Shown: positions 1 through 6,935 of the stretch, piece by piece
How the letters are laid out: the number at the start of each line of letters is the position of its first letter
Position numbering within the stretch: the stretch's first letter is position 1
Source: Cephalothrix spiralis
Lineage: Eukaryota > Nemertea > Palaeonemertea > Archinemertea > Cephalotrichidae
Assembly (NCBI GenBank): GCA_032353305.1
Contig: JAUCNG010392368.1
Location: 1 to 10,813 of the forward strand
Direction: 5' to 3'
DNA length: 10,813 bases
Position numbers and translations under genes: made by a program
The notes under the pieces: generated by a model
Seen by the model: the letters and a program-made list of their open reading frames with translations, nothing else
What the model was told of the DNA's origin: nothing
Database searches by the model: none

Positions 1-422
1 TACAGCTTACCCATCTATTTGTGTGCTCCAAATCATACCCATTTTTTGTGGGGATGACCGTACCCATTTTTTTGGGGTAAGTTTGCCCATTTTTTTTTAC
101 TGTGTATTGCCTAAAAATACCGAATCGATTCCATGAAGAGAGTTTTTGTAGTAAGGTGTTTTTTTAATTACTTGGTTAAACGGACACCGCCGGCGAAAAA
201 TGAAAATAAATTTCTTTTTTTACCGCCGGTGACGGACATTTTTAGAAACCAATATATTATTTTTTTTTACCGCCGACGCAATTTCCAGACGTCGAATGAA
301 GAAAAAAACGTAGAAAAAATGGAAATAATAATTTTTTTACGCTGCTGGTAATATATTGCTTTAGCTGCAGGCCTATAAAAGCGATGCAATTTTTTTTAAA
401 TGGCTTAAAACCTTATACATAC
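1..422. other. Part of intron 4 of the PLD-like gene: poly-T motifs and an old MITE
   Basis: No exon of the PLD-like gene can be found here on the minus strand. Bases 36-97 hold three copies of a short motif (a)CCCATTTTTT spaced about 25 bases apart. Bases 155-350 hold a decayed MITE copy, annotated separately. The 72-codon plus-strand frame at 133-351 lies entirely in this repeat and has no coding character. Confidence 0.6.
155..350. mobile_element. Decayed PIF/Harbinger-type MITE copy, left end intact
   Basis: The left end, GGTGTTTTTTTAATTACTTGG, is preceded by TAA and matches the terminal repeat of the better element at 1790-2097. Internal 'ccgccgg' and 'accgccgacg' blocks also match that element. 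No clear right terminal repeat is found before the exon 4 donor at 422, so this copy is truncated or strongly diverged. The end coordinate is approximate. Confidence 0.55.
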
Positions 423-665
423 CAAGTCTCGAAATCAGATCAAGACGGTTTCGTTCAGCAAAAACCTTTTGCATCCCAATCACAAATGGCCAATGGGATA
501 ATTTCCATAATTCAAAAGATAGCTTCAACTCAGTTCCTCCAATAAAAACATCGTCGATTAATAGATTTGCAAAATCTTTTCCTGCTGCTTCGAAGTCATT
601 GGAATCAGATAATTTTAAATCAATCCATGCCACACTTGCAAATTTTGGATTGAATTTTGCATGAC
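423..665 (-). CDS. Exon 4 of the sphingomyelinase D/phospholipase D-like gene (third metal ligand, barrel middle); gene continues off the left edge
   Basis: The exon is 243 nt, phase 1 in and out, with a textbook acceptor on the minus strand (branch-like ctaac, then ttcttctttcag) and donor TTG|gtatgt. It encodes the end of codon 94, residues 95-174 and one base of codon 175. Near the start VAWIDLKL carries Asp109 and Lys111, matching metal ligand Asp91 and Lys93 of the spider enzymes (45 residues after the second His, against 44 there). The rest (AAGKDFANLLIDDVF, then a Leu/Trp/Phe-rich segment) fits helix and strand of the barrel. The frame stays open into both flanking introns, but the splice signals and phase place the true ends here. 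The remaining C-terminal part, roughly 110-150 residues by family length, with the later Trp/Asp/Asn active-site residues, must lie beyond base 1. No inactivating change is visible. Confidence 0.92.
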
Positions 666-780
666 CTGAAAGAAGAACATAGTTAGAAAATGGTGCGGGT
701 TGAATCGAGGGCGCCAAAAACTTTCCGAAAATGAAATTCGATAACATTTCCATCACAACATCTGGACAGTGACAGGGTGA

Positions 781-1238
781 CAGGGTGTCTAAAGAATTAC
801 CAGAATCATTTTCCCTGACTTTCCCTTACTTTCCATGACCATTTTCCCTGACTTTCTTAATCAAGAAGACTATGAGAGTAAAAATTATAAATCTATCAGA
901 TTCATCTAATAAAGTCTGAGCCGCACCGAAGGCGCGGAAACTTTTAAGTTTTTAATAGTAAGACACGATATTTTTACCTTACTAAACTCAGGGTAAGACG
1001 ACGCTCCGTCTCTTTGTTATACTGTGATCGACTCCGCTTTGCCTTATAGTTAGATTAGCGGAGTCGATCACAGTATAACAAAGAGACGGAGCGTCGTCTT
1101 ACCCTGAGTTTAGTAAGGTGCGATATTTTTGGCATTTCAGAAAATTTTCCCTGACCATAAAGATGAATTTCCGGACTTTCCCTGACCAATCCTCAATTCC
1201 CTGACTTTCCAGGTTTCCCTGACCCTGTAGACACCCTG
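781..1238. mobile_element. hAT-like MITE with 'ccctgac' body, carrying a nested insertion
   Basis: The left end CAGGGTGTCTA (781-791) is repeated inverted at the right end (tagacaccctg, 1228-1238). The body has many copies of 'tttccctgac' running towards the ends. A further end-like block, tccctgactttccctgac up to tagacacactg (1239-1271), and an extra acagggtga (772-780) suggest tandem duplication of the termini or overlapping copies. The CAG start fits hAT-type ends, but I could not find a clean 8-bp target duplication, so the family is an inference. The element lies in intron 3 of the PLD-like gene, about 115 bp from the acceptor of exon 4. It has no coding capacity. Confidence 0.65.
976..1119. 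mobile_element. Perfect hairpin element nested in the hAT-like MITE
   Basis: The 63-base arms (976-1038 and 1057-1119) are exact reverse complements and are separated by an 18-base loop. The 10-mer CGATATTTTT stands directly before the left arm (966-975) and one base after the right arm (1121-1130). This looks like the target duplication of a MITE-like insertion; 9-10 bp is the length made by Mutator-type transposases. Arm identity of 63/63 suggests a young insertion. The element encodes no protein. Confidence 0.8.
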
Positions 1239-1786
1239 TCCCTGACTTTCCCTGACCCTGTAGACACACTGAGTGATCTATCTTCCTATTGATTAACCTT
1301 GCCAGGACTTACCAAACAGCTTCCGTAAGGTGTGGCAAGCCTGGGAACCGTCTCTCCCCCTACTCTTACCTTGCACTGCTCTATACCTGCTCTATATACG
1401 ATACCCTTAATTAAAATCGCTTGTTTTCGCCCCTCTCCGCTGTAAGCCCCAGGTCCTACATACCATTTGACTGGAGAGGGCCAGTGATTAGGATTTAAGA
1501 ATTCATGATCATTAATTAATTTTTAATCTGTGTTCAGGCATCCTTCCCACAAACTATCAACAACGGCACTCGCGACGTTTATCCCGTGATCAAAATGTCA
1601 TTTTTCTAATCCGTGATCCGTTAAACACAATTTGTGACTTACCCCGCTTCACGTACGTTTTAATACAGACCGAGCTACCCATTATCAAGTCGAATGACGG
1701 TTTCCATAGAGGGTTTCGACAATGAATCGGTCAAATTCAGAAAGTGACGCTTTAACAACTTAACCATCGTAAGCCTTAAGCAGTTT
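1239..1786. other. Intron 3 sequence without a recognised gene
   Basis: After the duplicated MITE end the stretch is ordinary intron. It is slightly richer in GC around 1300-1480 and holds two good-looking minus-strand donor sequences (TTTG|gtaagt at 1312 and CAAG|gtaaga at 1369) without a convincing exon. The protein joins smoothly from exon 3 to exon 4, so none is needed. Confidence 0.5.
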
Positions 1787-1789
1787 TAA

Positions 1790-2097
1790 GGCCTTTTTTA
1801 ATTGCTTGGTTTATGGATCCGCCGGTGAAAATTTCCGAAAAATGGAAATAAAAACTTTAAACGGCGGACTTTTCGAGAGAAAAAACCCGTCGGGATAAAA
1901 ACTATTTACCGTCGGCGGAATTCTCAGTCGTTCAATTTTGAAAAAAACGTCGGGTTAAAAAAATATTTATTTTTATTTTTATACCGCCGACGAGATTATT
2001 TGAATATTTTTCGAAAAAATTGTTTTACATTTTTTTCCCGCCGGCAGCGGGATTCTTTGAAAAATTTGTCCGTAAACCAAGCAATTCAAAAAAGACC
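1790..2097. mobile_element. PIF/Harbinger-type MITE next to the exon 3 donor
   Basis: The left terminal repeat GGCCTTTTTTAATTGCTTGG (continuing to about 1816) and the right one (2069-2097, reverse complement GGTCTTTTTTGAATTGCTTG) match over about 28 bases. Both ends are flanked by TAA (1787-1789 and 2098-2100), the 3-bp target duplication typical of PIF/Harbinger elements. The 308-bp inside is made of poly-T and 'ccgccggcg' blocks and has no transposase. A related but decayed copy lies at 155-350. The right flank reaches to within 11 nt of the exon 3 donor. Confidence 0.78.
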
Positions 2098-2111
2098 TAA
2101 TAATTACTTAC

Positions 2112-2229
2112 CCGGAGTAGATATATCTCTCAAGTGTTTCATAACCGTGATAGCCTTTTCTGATTTCAAACAATCACGGAAGCAGTCACATGGTACGCCA
2201 TGGTAGAACTCATCTGCCTTGTGGGTATT
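2112..2229 (-). CDS. Exon 3 of the sphingomyelinase D/phospholipase D-like gene (HGxPCDC catalytic loop)
   Basis: The exon is 118 nt, enters in phase 0 and leaves in phase 1, with acceptor taatttcag and donor CCGG|gtaagt. It encodes residues 55-93 plus one base of codon 94. The hallmark is FYHGVPCDCFRDC: second catalytic His64 (His47 in spider numbering) and Cys68/Cys74, which sit at His+4 and His+10 exactly as the loop disulfide Cys51-Cys57 does in the family. Cys70 at His+6 matches Cys53, the cysteine that class II spider enzymes tie to Cys201; its partner would lie off the window. The exon ends in LRDISTP and the split Gly, where the family has a similar Thr/Ser-Thr-Pro-Gly turn before the next barrel strand, so no exon seems to be missing before exon 4. 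A MITE begins 11 nt beyond the donor. This loop is what separates the family from ordinary GDPD enzymes. Confidence 0.95.
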
Positions 2230-2589
2230 CTGAAATTAGATTATATAACTACTTGTTACTCGCGGTATTCGTGTCGTTCATGTCATTTTCTTAACCCACT
2301 TGTATTTAATGGTAATTTTGTTACAGATCATGTCATTGGCCGACTGGTAGCAGGTGATGATTCGCAATTCTGCCATATATTAACTGTAATTCCTGAATCT
2401 GTCCACTATCATCTGTCCCCGTGTGATGTCCCGCAGATAGTCAACGCCTATATAGACCAATGTGTTCATTCGCGATATTTATACGGGGCACAATCAGTGA
2501 ATTTTTTCATATATGGTGATCAAAACGATGTCGTTAAAAAGATCTTCAATTTTAATTTTTATCATGTAAAAACTGTAATTTTTACTTAA
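2200..2589 (+). pseudogene. Orphan plus-strand reading frame inside intron 2; faint GNAT acetyltransferase likeness
   Basis: The frame has 129 codons and a TAA stop at 2587-2589. The part from about 2327 looks most protein-like and follows a good acceptor sequence (ttaac, then tttgttacag). The likeness rests on order and spacing only: a strand ILTVIPES, a helix QIVNAYIDQC, a strand VNFFIYGDQ, then N-D-V-V-K-K-I-F-N-F-N-F, comparable to the 'N..A..lYe.lGF' end of GNAT enzymes. The acetyl-CoA motif (Q/R-x-x-G-x-G/A) is not conserved, because HYHLSP stands there. If it is a GNAT, it is degenerate or a fragment. It overlaps exon 3 of the PLD-like gene only at its first 30 bases, in antisense. It may instead be a chance open frame; the length is unusual for DNA this rich in A and T. 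Confidence 0.25.
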
Positions 2590-2940
2590 ACAAAATTGGC
2601 GAGTGCCAAATTTGTATCTTTTTCCAATTGTGCATACGTGTTTTCTGCGTCAATGGATTTTTGTTCATTAGCACATTACTTCGTCAATTGTATTGATTTA
2701 CTTAAATTTATTTTTTTCTGAATTAATCACTTTCCCGTTATATTAAAACATTTTCAAATACGACTATTATTAATTTACGTATGGTTTTTAGCAATATTAG
2801 TATTTGCCAAACATTTCATCTCATAACGATTTTTTTTACGTATCCGCGACTTATTCAATGCCGAACATTGAATAAAAAACTAATATTAAATTAAGTGATT
2901 AACCTTGTGATTTTTAGGAAATATATCGCACTCTGAATTG

Positions 2941-2987
2941 TTGGGGCCGAAAATCTATTGGGGCCGAAAGTGTTGTGGCCGAAAAGC
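2941..2987 (+). repeat. Three short direct copies of TTGGGGCCGAAA
   Basis: The block (t)tggggccgaaa occurs at about 2941, 2958 and, with one change, 2973. This is a miniature tandem array with a period of about 16-17 bases, possibly the end of a mobile element. I did not find an inverted partner elsewhere in the window. Confidence 0.5.
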
Positions 2988-3229
2988 CCTGCACCTACGG
3001 TCAAATTCGGATATACATATATATTTTTAAGAATAATTGTGTTGTAGGCCTATACAAGACACTACATTTTCAGTACAGAAAAAAAGAAGAAAATTACGAA
3101 AATTTCTTCTTTAATTGCATTAATTTTATTAGGCAAAGAATAATTTTTATGAACAATTTGCTCACTGATAATTTCATATCTCAAATTCAATTTGACCAAC
3201 CTAATTCTAGATTTTTGGCTAGCCTTATT

Positions 3230-3466
3230 AAAAAAAATTAATTTAAAATCAAGGCCTGTAATCGTTTTTAATTCAACAACACTGAATCATTATTATTATT
3301 GTTAATTTCTATTCCATTTGTATGCATTCTTCTTTTTTGTAATTATTTGTTCTATCCTTTTGCACTGTATATTATGTTTAGCACCACAGAGAGACACGCG
3401 ATAAGTGCTTGCACTTTTTTGTTAATCTGTTCTTCGAAATAAAGTTTATAAATAATAAATAAAAAA
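3230..3466 (+). mobile_element. Poly(A)-ended 3' tail, retroelement-like or end of a plus-strand transcript
   Basis: The plus strand shows AATAAA at 3438-3443, again at 3454-3459 and 3458-3463, and then an A-run, after a T-rich untranslated-like stretch. This is how a non-LTR retrotransposon, a processed copy or a real transcript ends. It stops about 20 bases short of the exon 2 donor of the minus-strand gene. No reverse transcriptase is visible, so the left boundary is a guess. It could also be the 3' end belonging to the orphan frame at 2200-2589. Confidence 0.35.
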
Positions 3467-3487
3467 GAAGATGCAACTTTAACTTAC

Positions 3488-3595
3488 CTTGTCGAATTCT
3501 AAATCAGCTTCAATCGAGTTGGCGCCGTCATTAAGAAATTCATCAATTTGGGAAACTGTATTGGTCATGTGACCAACGACGTACAATGGGCGTAG
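3488..3595 (-). CDS. Exon 2 of the sphingomyelinase D/phospholipase D-like gene (first catalytic His and metal-binding E-x-D)
   Basis: The exon has 36 codons, phase 0 at both ends, lies between a pyrimidine-rich acceptor (ctttattttcag) and a perfect donor (AAG|gtaagt). It encodes residues 19-54: first beta strand and helix of the TIM barrel. Seen directly: VVGHMTN with catalytic His27, then [20 protein letters not shown] with Glu47 and Asp49. In the family (spider SMase D numbering) these are His12, Glu32 and Asp34; the spacings of 20 and 22 residues from the His are identical here. His acts as a catalytic acid/base or nucleophile and Glu/Asp bind Mg2+. The known reaction is attack on the choline or ethanolamine head group of sphingolipids or lysophospholipids, usually giving a cyclic phosphate. 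The gene belongs to the same superfamily as GDPD, but the loop in the next exon points to the SMase D branch. No frameshift or stop is present. Confidence 0.95.
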
Positions 3596-3613
3596 CTGAA
3601 AATAAAGGATTTG

Positions 3614-3772
3614 GATAGAAATTAAGTGTCGAGTAGTCGGAATGCGTTTTTTTACATTTGATAGAAATTAAGTGTCGAGTAGTCGGAATGCGTTTTTTTA
3701 CATTTGATAGAAATTTTTTTTACATTTGATAGAAATTAAGTGTCGAGTAGTCGGAATGCGTTTTTTACATTT
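3614..3772 (+). repeat. 46-bp tandem repeat, 3.5 copies
   Basis: Units lie at 3614-3659, 3660-3705 and 3728-3772 (45 bases, one T fewer). A 22-base copy at 3706-3727 has lost 24 internal bases between two runs of T. The copies are otherwise identical. The array lies in intron 1, starting 18 bases from the 3' splice site of exon 2. This is a young minisatellite, not CRISPR: there are no spacers. Confidence 0.9.
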
Positions 3773-3906
3773 GGGAGAAAAGGAGTTTTTACAGATTACA
3801 TTTATTAAACAAATGAAATGAAACGAAGAACTTTTTAAAACTATTTTTTTGAAAGAAGCAAAAATAGTGCAAAATACGAATAATATTTGTTTTAATAAAT
3901 TCCTGA

Positions 3907-4372
3907 TATAGTGTACTCAGTTCTAAGTTGATAGTAATTAAAAATTGCCGAGTGCTTTATCGGTATGGTCTAATAATCTCTACTGCGCTGTTATTTTTTG
4001 TGAATCTTAATTTGGGTAGTTTTAAAACTTGAGATGATCAGCTATAGGTTTAACAGATTTCATGTATAATCTGTCAGAATGTCCTTGTGTACTGCAAATA
4101 TAACATTTTTGTTTAAATTTATCGCAGAAAAAATATTCAAAATGCGTTCTATCATGAAAGTTAGCTCTAAGAAAATCAAGAACATCTTCAACTAAAAAAA
4201 CGATTCATAAACCATTACATGATCTTTTTACTATAAAACGGAACAGCTGTCGGTCAATTAATCATACATTTCACTGTTAGAGTAATCGAGAGTTTTCGAG
4301 TTCGGTAGACCATACCGATAAAGCATTCGGCCATGTTTTAATTACTATCAATTTAAAACTAAATACACTATA
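3907..4372. mobile_element. TA-flanked MITE with about 65-bp terminal inverted repeats (Tc1/mariner-like)
   Basis: The left arm (3907-3971) and right arm (4307-4372) are imperfect reverse complements over about 65 bases, with shared blocks such as TTGATAGTAATTAAAA and GCTTTATCGGTATGGTCT. The ends read TATAGTGTA and TACACTATA, consistent with insertion at TA. The inside carries no coding frame. The element fills most of intron 1 of the PLD-like gene and ends 28 bases from exon 1. Confidence 0.78.
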
Positions 4373-4399
4373 ATTAAACATTCAGAATAATAATCTTAC

Positions 4400-4453
4400 C
4401 TCATCTGCACAATACACGGTCGCAATAAAGGACAGAAGTAGTATCCAAATCAT
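4400..4453 (-). CDS. Exon with start codon and signal peptide of a secreted sphingomyelinase D/phospholipase D-like enzyme
   Basis: This is the first coding exon of the split minus-strand gene that continues at 3488-3595, 2112-2229 and 423-665. It codes for 18 residues: a Met, a hydrophobic core (IWILLLSFIATV) and a signal-peptidase-like end, with cleavage most likely after the Cys of VYC and leaving Ala-Asp-Glu as the mature start. That puts the first catalytic His at position 12 of the mature chain, the numbering used for the spider enzymes, which supports both the start codon and the cleavage site. The exon ends in phase 0 at a consensus donor (GAG|gtaaga). A 3' splice site (ttttccag) ends only 3 nt before the ATG, so the 5' UTR is probably split by an intron or the message is trans-spliced. 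The short length is the only weak point; the fit to exon 2 makes it likely. The product should be secreted. Confidence 0.82.
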
Positions 4454-4479
4454 ATTCTGGAAAATGATAAAATTCACTT
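4454..4479 (-). promoter_or_regulatory. 3' splice site directly in front of the start codon
   Basis: Read on the minus strand, a T-rich run ending in cattttccag stops 3 nt before the ATG at 4453. This looks like the acceptor of a 5' UTR intron or a spliced-leader acceptor. Possible upstream donors include CCTGAA|gtaaga with the break at 4788/4789 and AAACA|gtaagt with the break at 6086/6087. Neither is decisive, and the transcription start was not located. Confidence 0.5.
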
Positions 4480-5090
4480 AAATTATATCAGCTACATGTA
4501 TCTGTTAATACAAGTGAAAATTGAGCAGTTTTTAAAAGGCAACTGTGTAAAATTGGTTTTGTGTATTTAAAGAACTATTCAAATAGTTTTAAAATTTTTA
4601 AAAGACTTAATCAAACAGAAATATTACATGATACCAACCATAGACAATTAATCTAAAACATTGATTAAATACACACAGGTAAATATTATTAGATAGGCCT
4701 ACATAGATTATACATGAAATTTAAATTAAATTTGTATCTAAAATGGGGAAAAAATGAAGTCAAAATTGTCATCAAATTAAGATCTTACTTCAGGATGACA
4801 ATGTAGCAACTAACTTATCATCCCTATTTGATCCTATTTGTTAGTGGTTGGAAGCACTGAATGAAATGATACCGGAATTTTTAAGTGTTGTACCGGAAGA
4901 TTAAAAACAGGTGTTCTCTATGATAAAATCCCACATAACAAGATAGAGCTAATTGAATTAAAGTTGTCACTTTATTTTTAGAAACTTTCCGAAAACAAAA
5001 TTCCAGTCTGGATGACAGTCAGTCACGATATCTTTCACAACCCGCCCAATCACCAGTCTCCAAATAATTTTGCCCGGACGACATTTCCAT
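4480..5090. other. AT-rich upstream region of the PLD-like gene, no gene seen
   Basis: No frame with coding character is present on either strand. This is where a 5' UTR exon or promoter of the minus-strand gene could lie. One donor-like sequence (4788) is present, but I could not recognise a promoter. Confidence 0.4.
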
Positions 5091-5094
5091 TCAC

Positions 5095-5160
5095 CAAATT
5101 CCCTGACCTTTCCCTATTTTCAAAAATTTCCATGACATTTCGGCCAATTTTTGAAATCCA
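5095..5160. mobile_element. Relic of the 'ccctgac' hAT-like MITE
   Basis: The blocks aattccctgacctttccct, tttccatgacattt and 'ttttgaaa' resemble the body of the element at 781-1238. No terminal repeats remain. Confidence 0.45.
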
Positions 5161-5226
5161 TGGCATTTGGGGCATCAATCTAAAAAAATAATCTGCCGCC
5201 ATCGGATAACGTATGATCAGGTCTGA

Positions 5227-5295
5227 TAAAAGAACATTTAGTCAGCTCAAATTGAGCCGATTTGTATGTTATGAATCATCGATCGATGTTCTTTT
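5227..5295. repeat. Nested inverted repeat
   Basis: The 11-mer taaaagaacat (5227-5237) is inverted at 5285-5295. Inside is the short palindrome gctcaaattgagc. This is probably part of a decayed MITE. Confidence 0.5.
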
Positions 5296-5341
5296 AGTTG
5301 CACCTGTGATATCACTGTAGGGGAACTCGGACAGTGTAAAC

Positions 5342-5442
5342 ATGGATTGCATACAATCATTTGTATAGGACAGGGTAAATCATGGACCAGGTACCAGTGT
5401 TGAGACGGATTATTTTTAGTTCAGTGATTGTATGCAATCCAT
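5342..5442. repeat. Stem-loop with perfect 18-bp arms
   Basis: ATGGATTGCATACAATCA (5342-5359) is exactly inverted at 5425-5442 across a 65-base loop. No target duplication is recognised. It could be a small MITE end pair or the stem of a small RNA precursor. Nothing else supports the RNA reading. Confidence 0.6.
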
Positions 5443-5449
5443 ATTCCCC

Positions 5450-6480
5450 ACAGTGAATATGGATTCAAAAAAACATGTCGAAATGTACCTATTTGGAATA
5501 GATATTTAAATGTTCAATTCAACATTCTATCCTTCAAGAAATGATGTCAAACATCAGAATTCAATATATTTTGCCGCCGATCGAGATTTTTGTCCGAAAT
5601 TATTATTTTTATACTTTTTTAAAAGCTGGTCCATCAAAAAATTAAAACAAAAGGCCTCTTTGCCACTTTAAAAAAAAGAAACTATAAAATACTTCTACTT
5701 AAAAAAAATTGGATTGTAAAATATTAATGTTTTGAGATACCTACTTTAAAAGCAATTTATGTTTTAAAATCATAAAGATTAAATTAACATTACCCGGTAA
5801 GCCATAAAATCTAAAATTGGCTATCCATTAAAATGTATGATAAGTATACACTATACAATAAACTATAGGATAAAACTAGCATATATAATGATATCCGATG
5901 AAAGGTAAACCGAATTGCCATTTCTCATATTTGACCAAGTAATTCAAAATAACATATTTCCTTTCTTTCTCTTTAAGAAGTATTCCAATGGGGCTAGGGT
6001 ATTGAAACTTGGATGTAAAAAAGGTTTTTGACGTCAAGGAATCCAATAGCGCACATGGTTTTAAGTAGTAAAGACCTTCTACTTACTGTTTTAGGAATAT
6101 GCTATATGTCAAATAAGAAAAATAGCACTTTGGTATTATGTGCTGTCATTTAAAGGTGTTAGTCAAGGCTTTATAAAAAGTTCAAAACAATGAATATTTT
6201 CCGAAAAATATCGCTCGAAAATATATATATGTTTTAAATTAGTTAAAACTTTCGGTCTTTTAATAACCTTTTGCTTTAACATTTTACTTCCAACTTTTGA
6301 CTTAGATTTCCGCAACTTGGTAAACTCTAGCAGTAAGCTATATTTAGCACCCAGGCCAATGATTACCTGCTCAATTTCGAGCAAAATCAAATTTTCTAGT
6401 AAAACTACACTACATGGACATATAAAAACACAATTAAACATACATTAATTTTAATACAATTTTGTAGAAAGTATAACTAG
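5450..6480. other. AT-rich intergenic stretch, no gene recognised
   Basis: A piece near 5567-5625 (tgccgccgatcgagattttt) recalls the inside of the Harbinger-type MITEs. The 92-codon minus-strand frame at 6163-6441 is rich in Lys, Ile and Leu, has no splice context and no domain, and reads as chance. Confidence 0.4.
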
Positions 6481-6499
6481 AAATATGAAGGTACTCTAC

Positions 6500-6935
6500 T
6501 AGAAGGTCTGGAAGGGGGTCACGTTTACGGTTTACGTAATGTAAGGGCCATTTTACTTCATACTAGCATTTTCCCGTTCTGCGAATAATGACGGTGAATA
6601 ATGTCGGCACTTTTTGATCGACCAGAAGGGACCAGAAGTGCCGATCGATACCGGACCAAAAAACCATAGAACAAACATGTTGTAAAAAATGACAATTTTC
6701 GTAACGCTGAACTAATGAACGTTTTAAGGTATGATGCCCTACTTTTTTCGATTTAAGTAACAGACATTTATCTATATTACTATTTACGGCTACATTATTT
6801 CGTCGAAAAAGCTGTTTATATTTTACGATTACGGGCTTCTGATTACGGTTTACGATGATTGTTGTTTTACGGGGCCAATATATACGGGGGCCATTATTTG
6901 GCCAATTTACGAATTATCCTTCCGTACCCTCTTAC
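6500..6935. repeat. Region with repeated TTTACGG-like motifs and a short stem-loop
   Basis: Variants of tttacgg/ttacgg recur at about 6524-6538 and 6818-6880, some followed by 'gggcc'. TCGGCACTT (6604-6612) is inverted at 6636-6644, with a direct repeat (gaccagaag) in the loop. The outer flanks (agaaggtctggaagg and the reverse of ccttccgtaccctct) are weakly inverted, so this may be an old DNA transposon. Confidence 0.35.

Noticed and set aside
133-351. 72-codon plus-strand frame
   Set aside because: It lies inside the decayed Harbinger-type MITE and reflects its poly-T and ccgccgg blocks.
1300-1372. Possible extra minus-strand exon between two good donors (1312 and 1369)
   Set aside because: No open frame in phase 1 joins exon 3 to exon 4 through it, and the protein is continuous without it.
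2000-2206. 68-codon plus-strand frame
   Set aside because: It covers the right arm of a MITE and the antisense of exon 3, which is clearly coded on the other strand.
2975-3241. 88-codon plus-strand frame
   Set aside because: It is rich in Phe, Asn, Lys and Ile from AT-rich DNA, has no domain, and starts within a small repeat.
3614-3772. CRISPR-like array
   Set aside because: The repeats are directly joined with no unique spacers, and the context is an animal intron.
6163-6441. 92-codon minus-strand frame
   Set aside because: It has low-complexity composition, no splice or promoter context, and no recognisable family.
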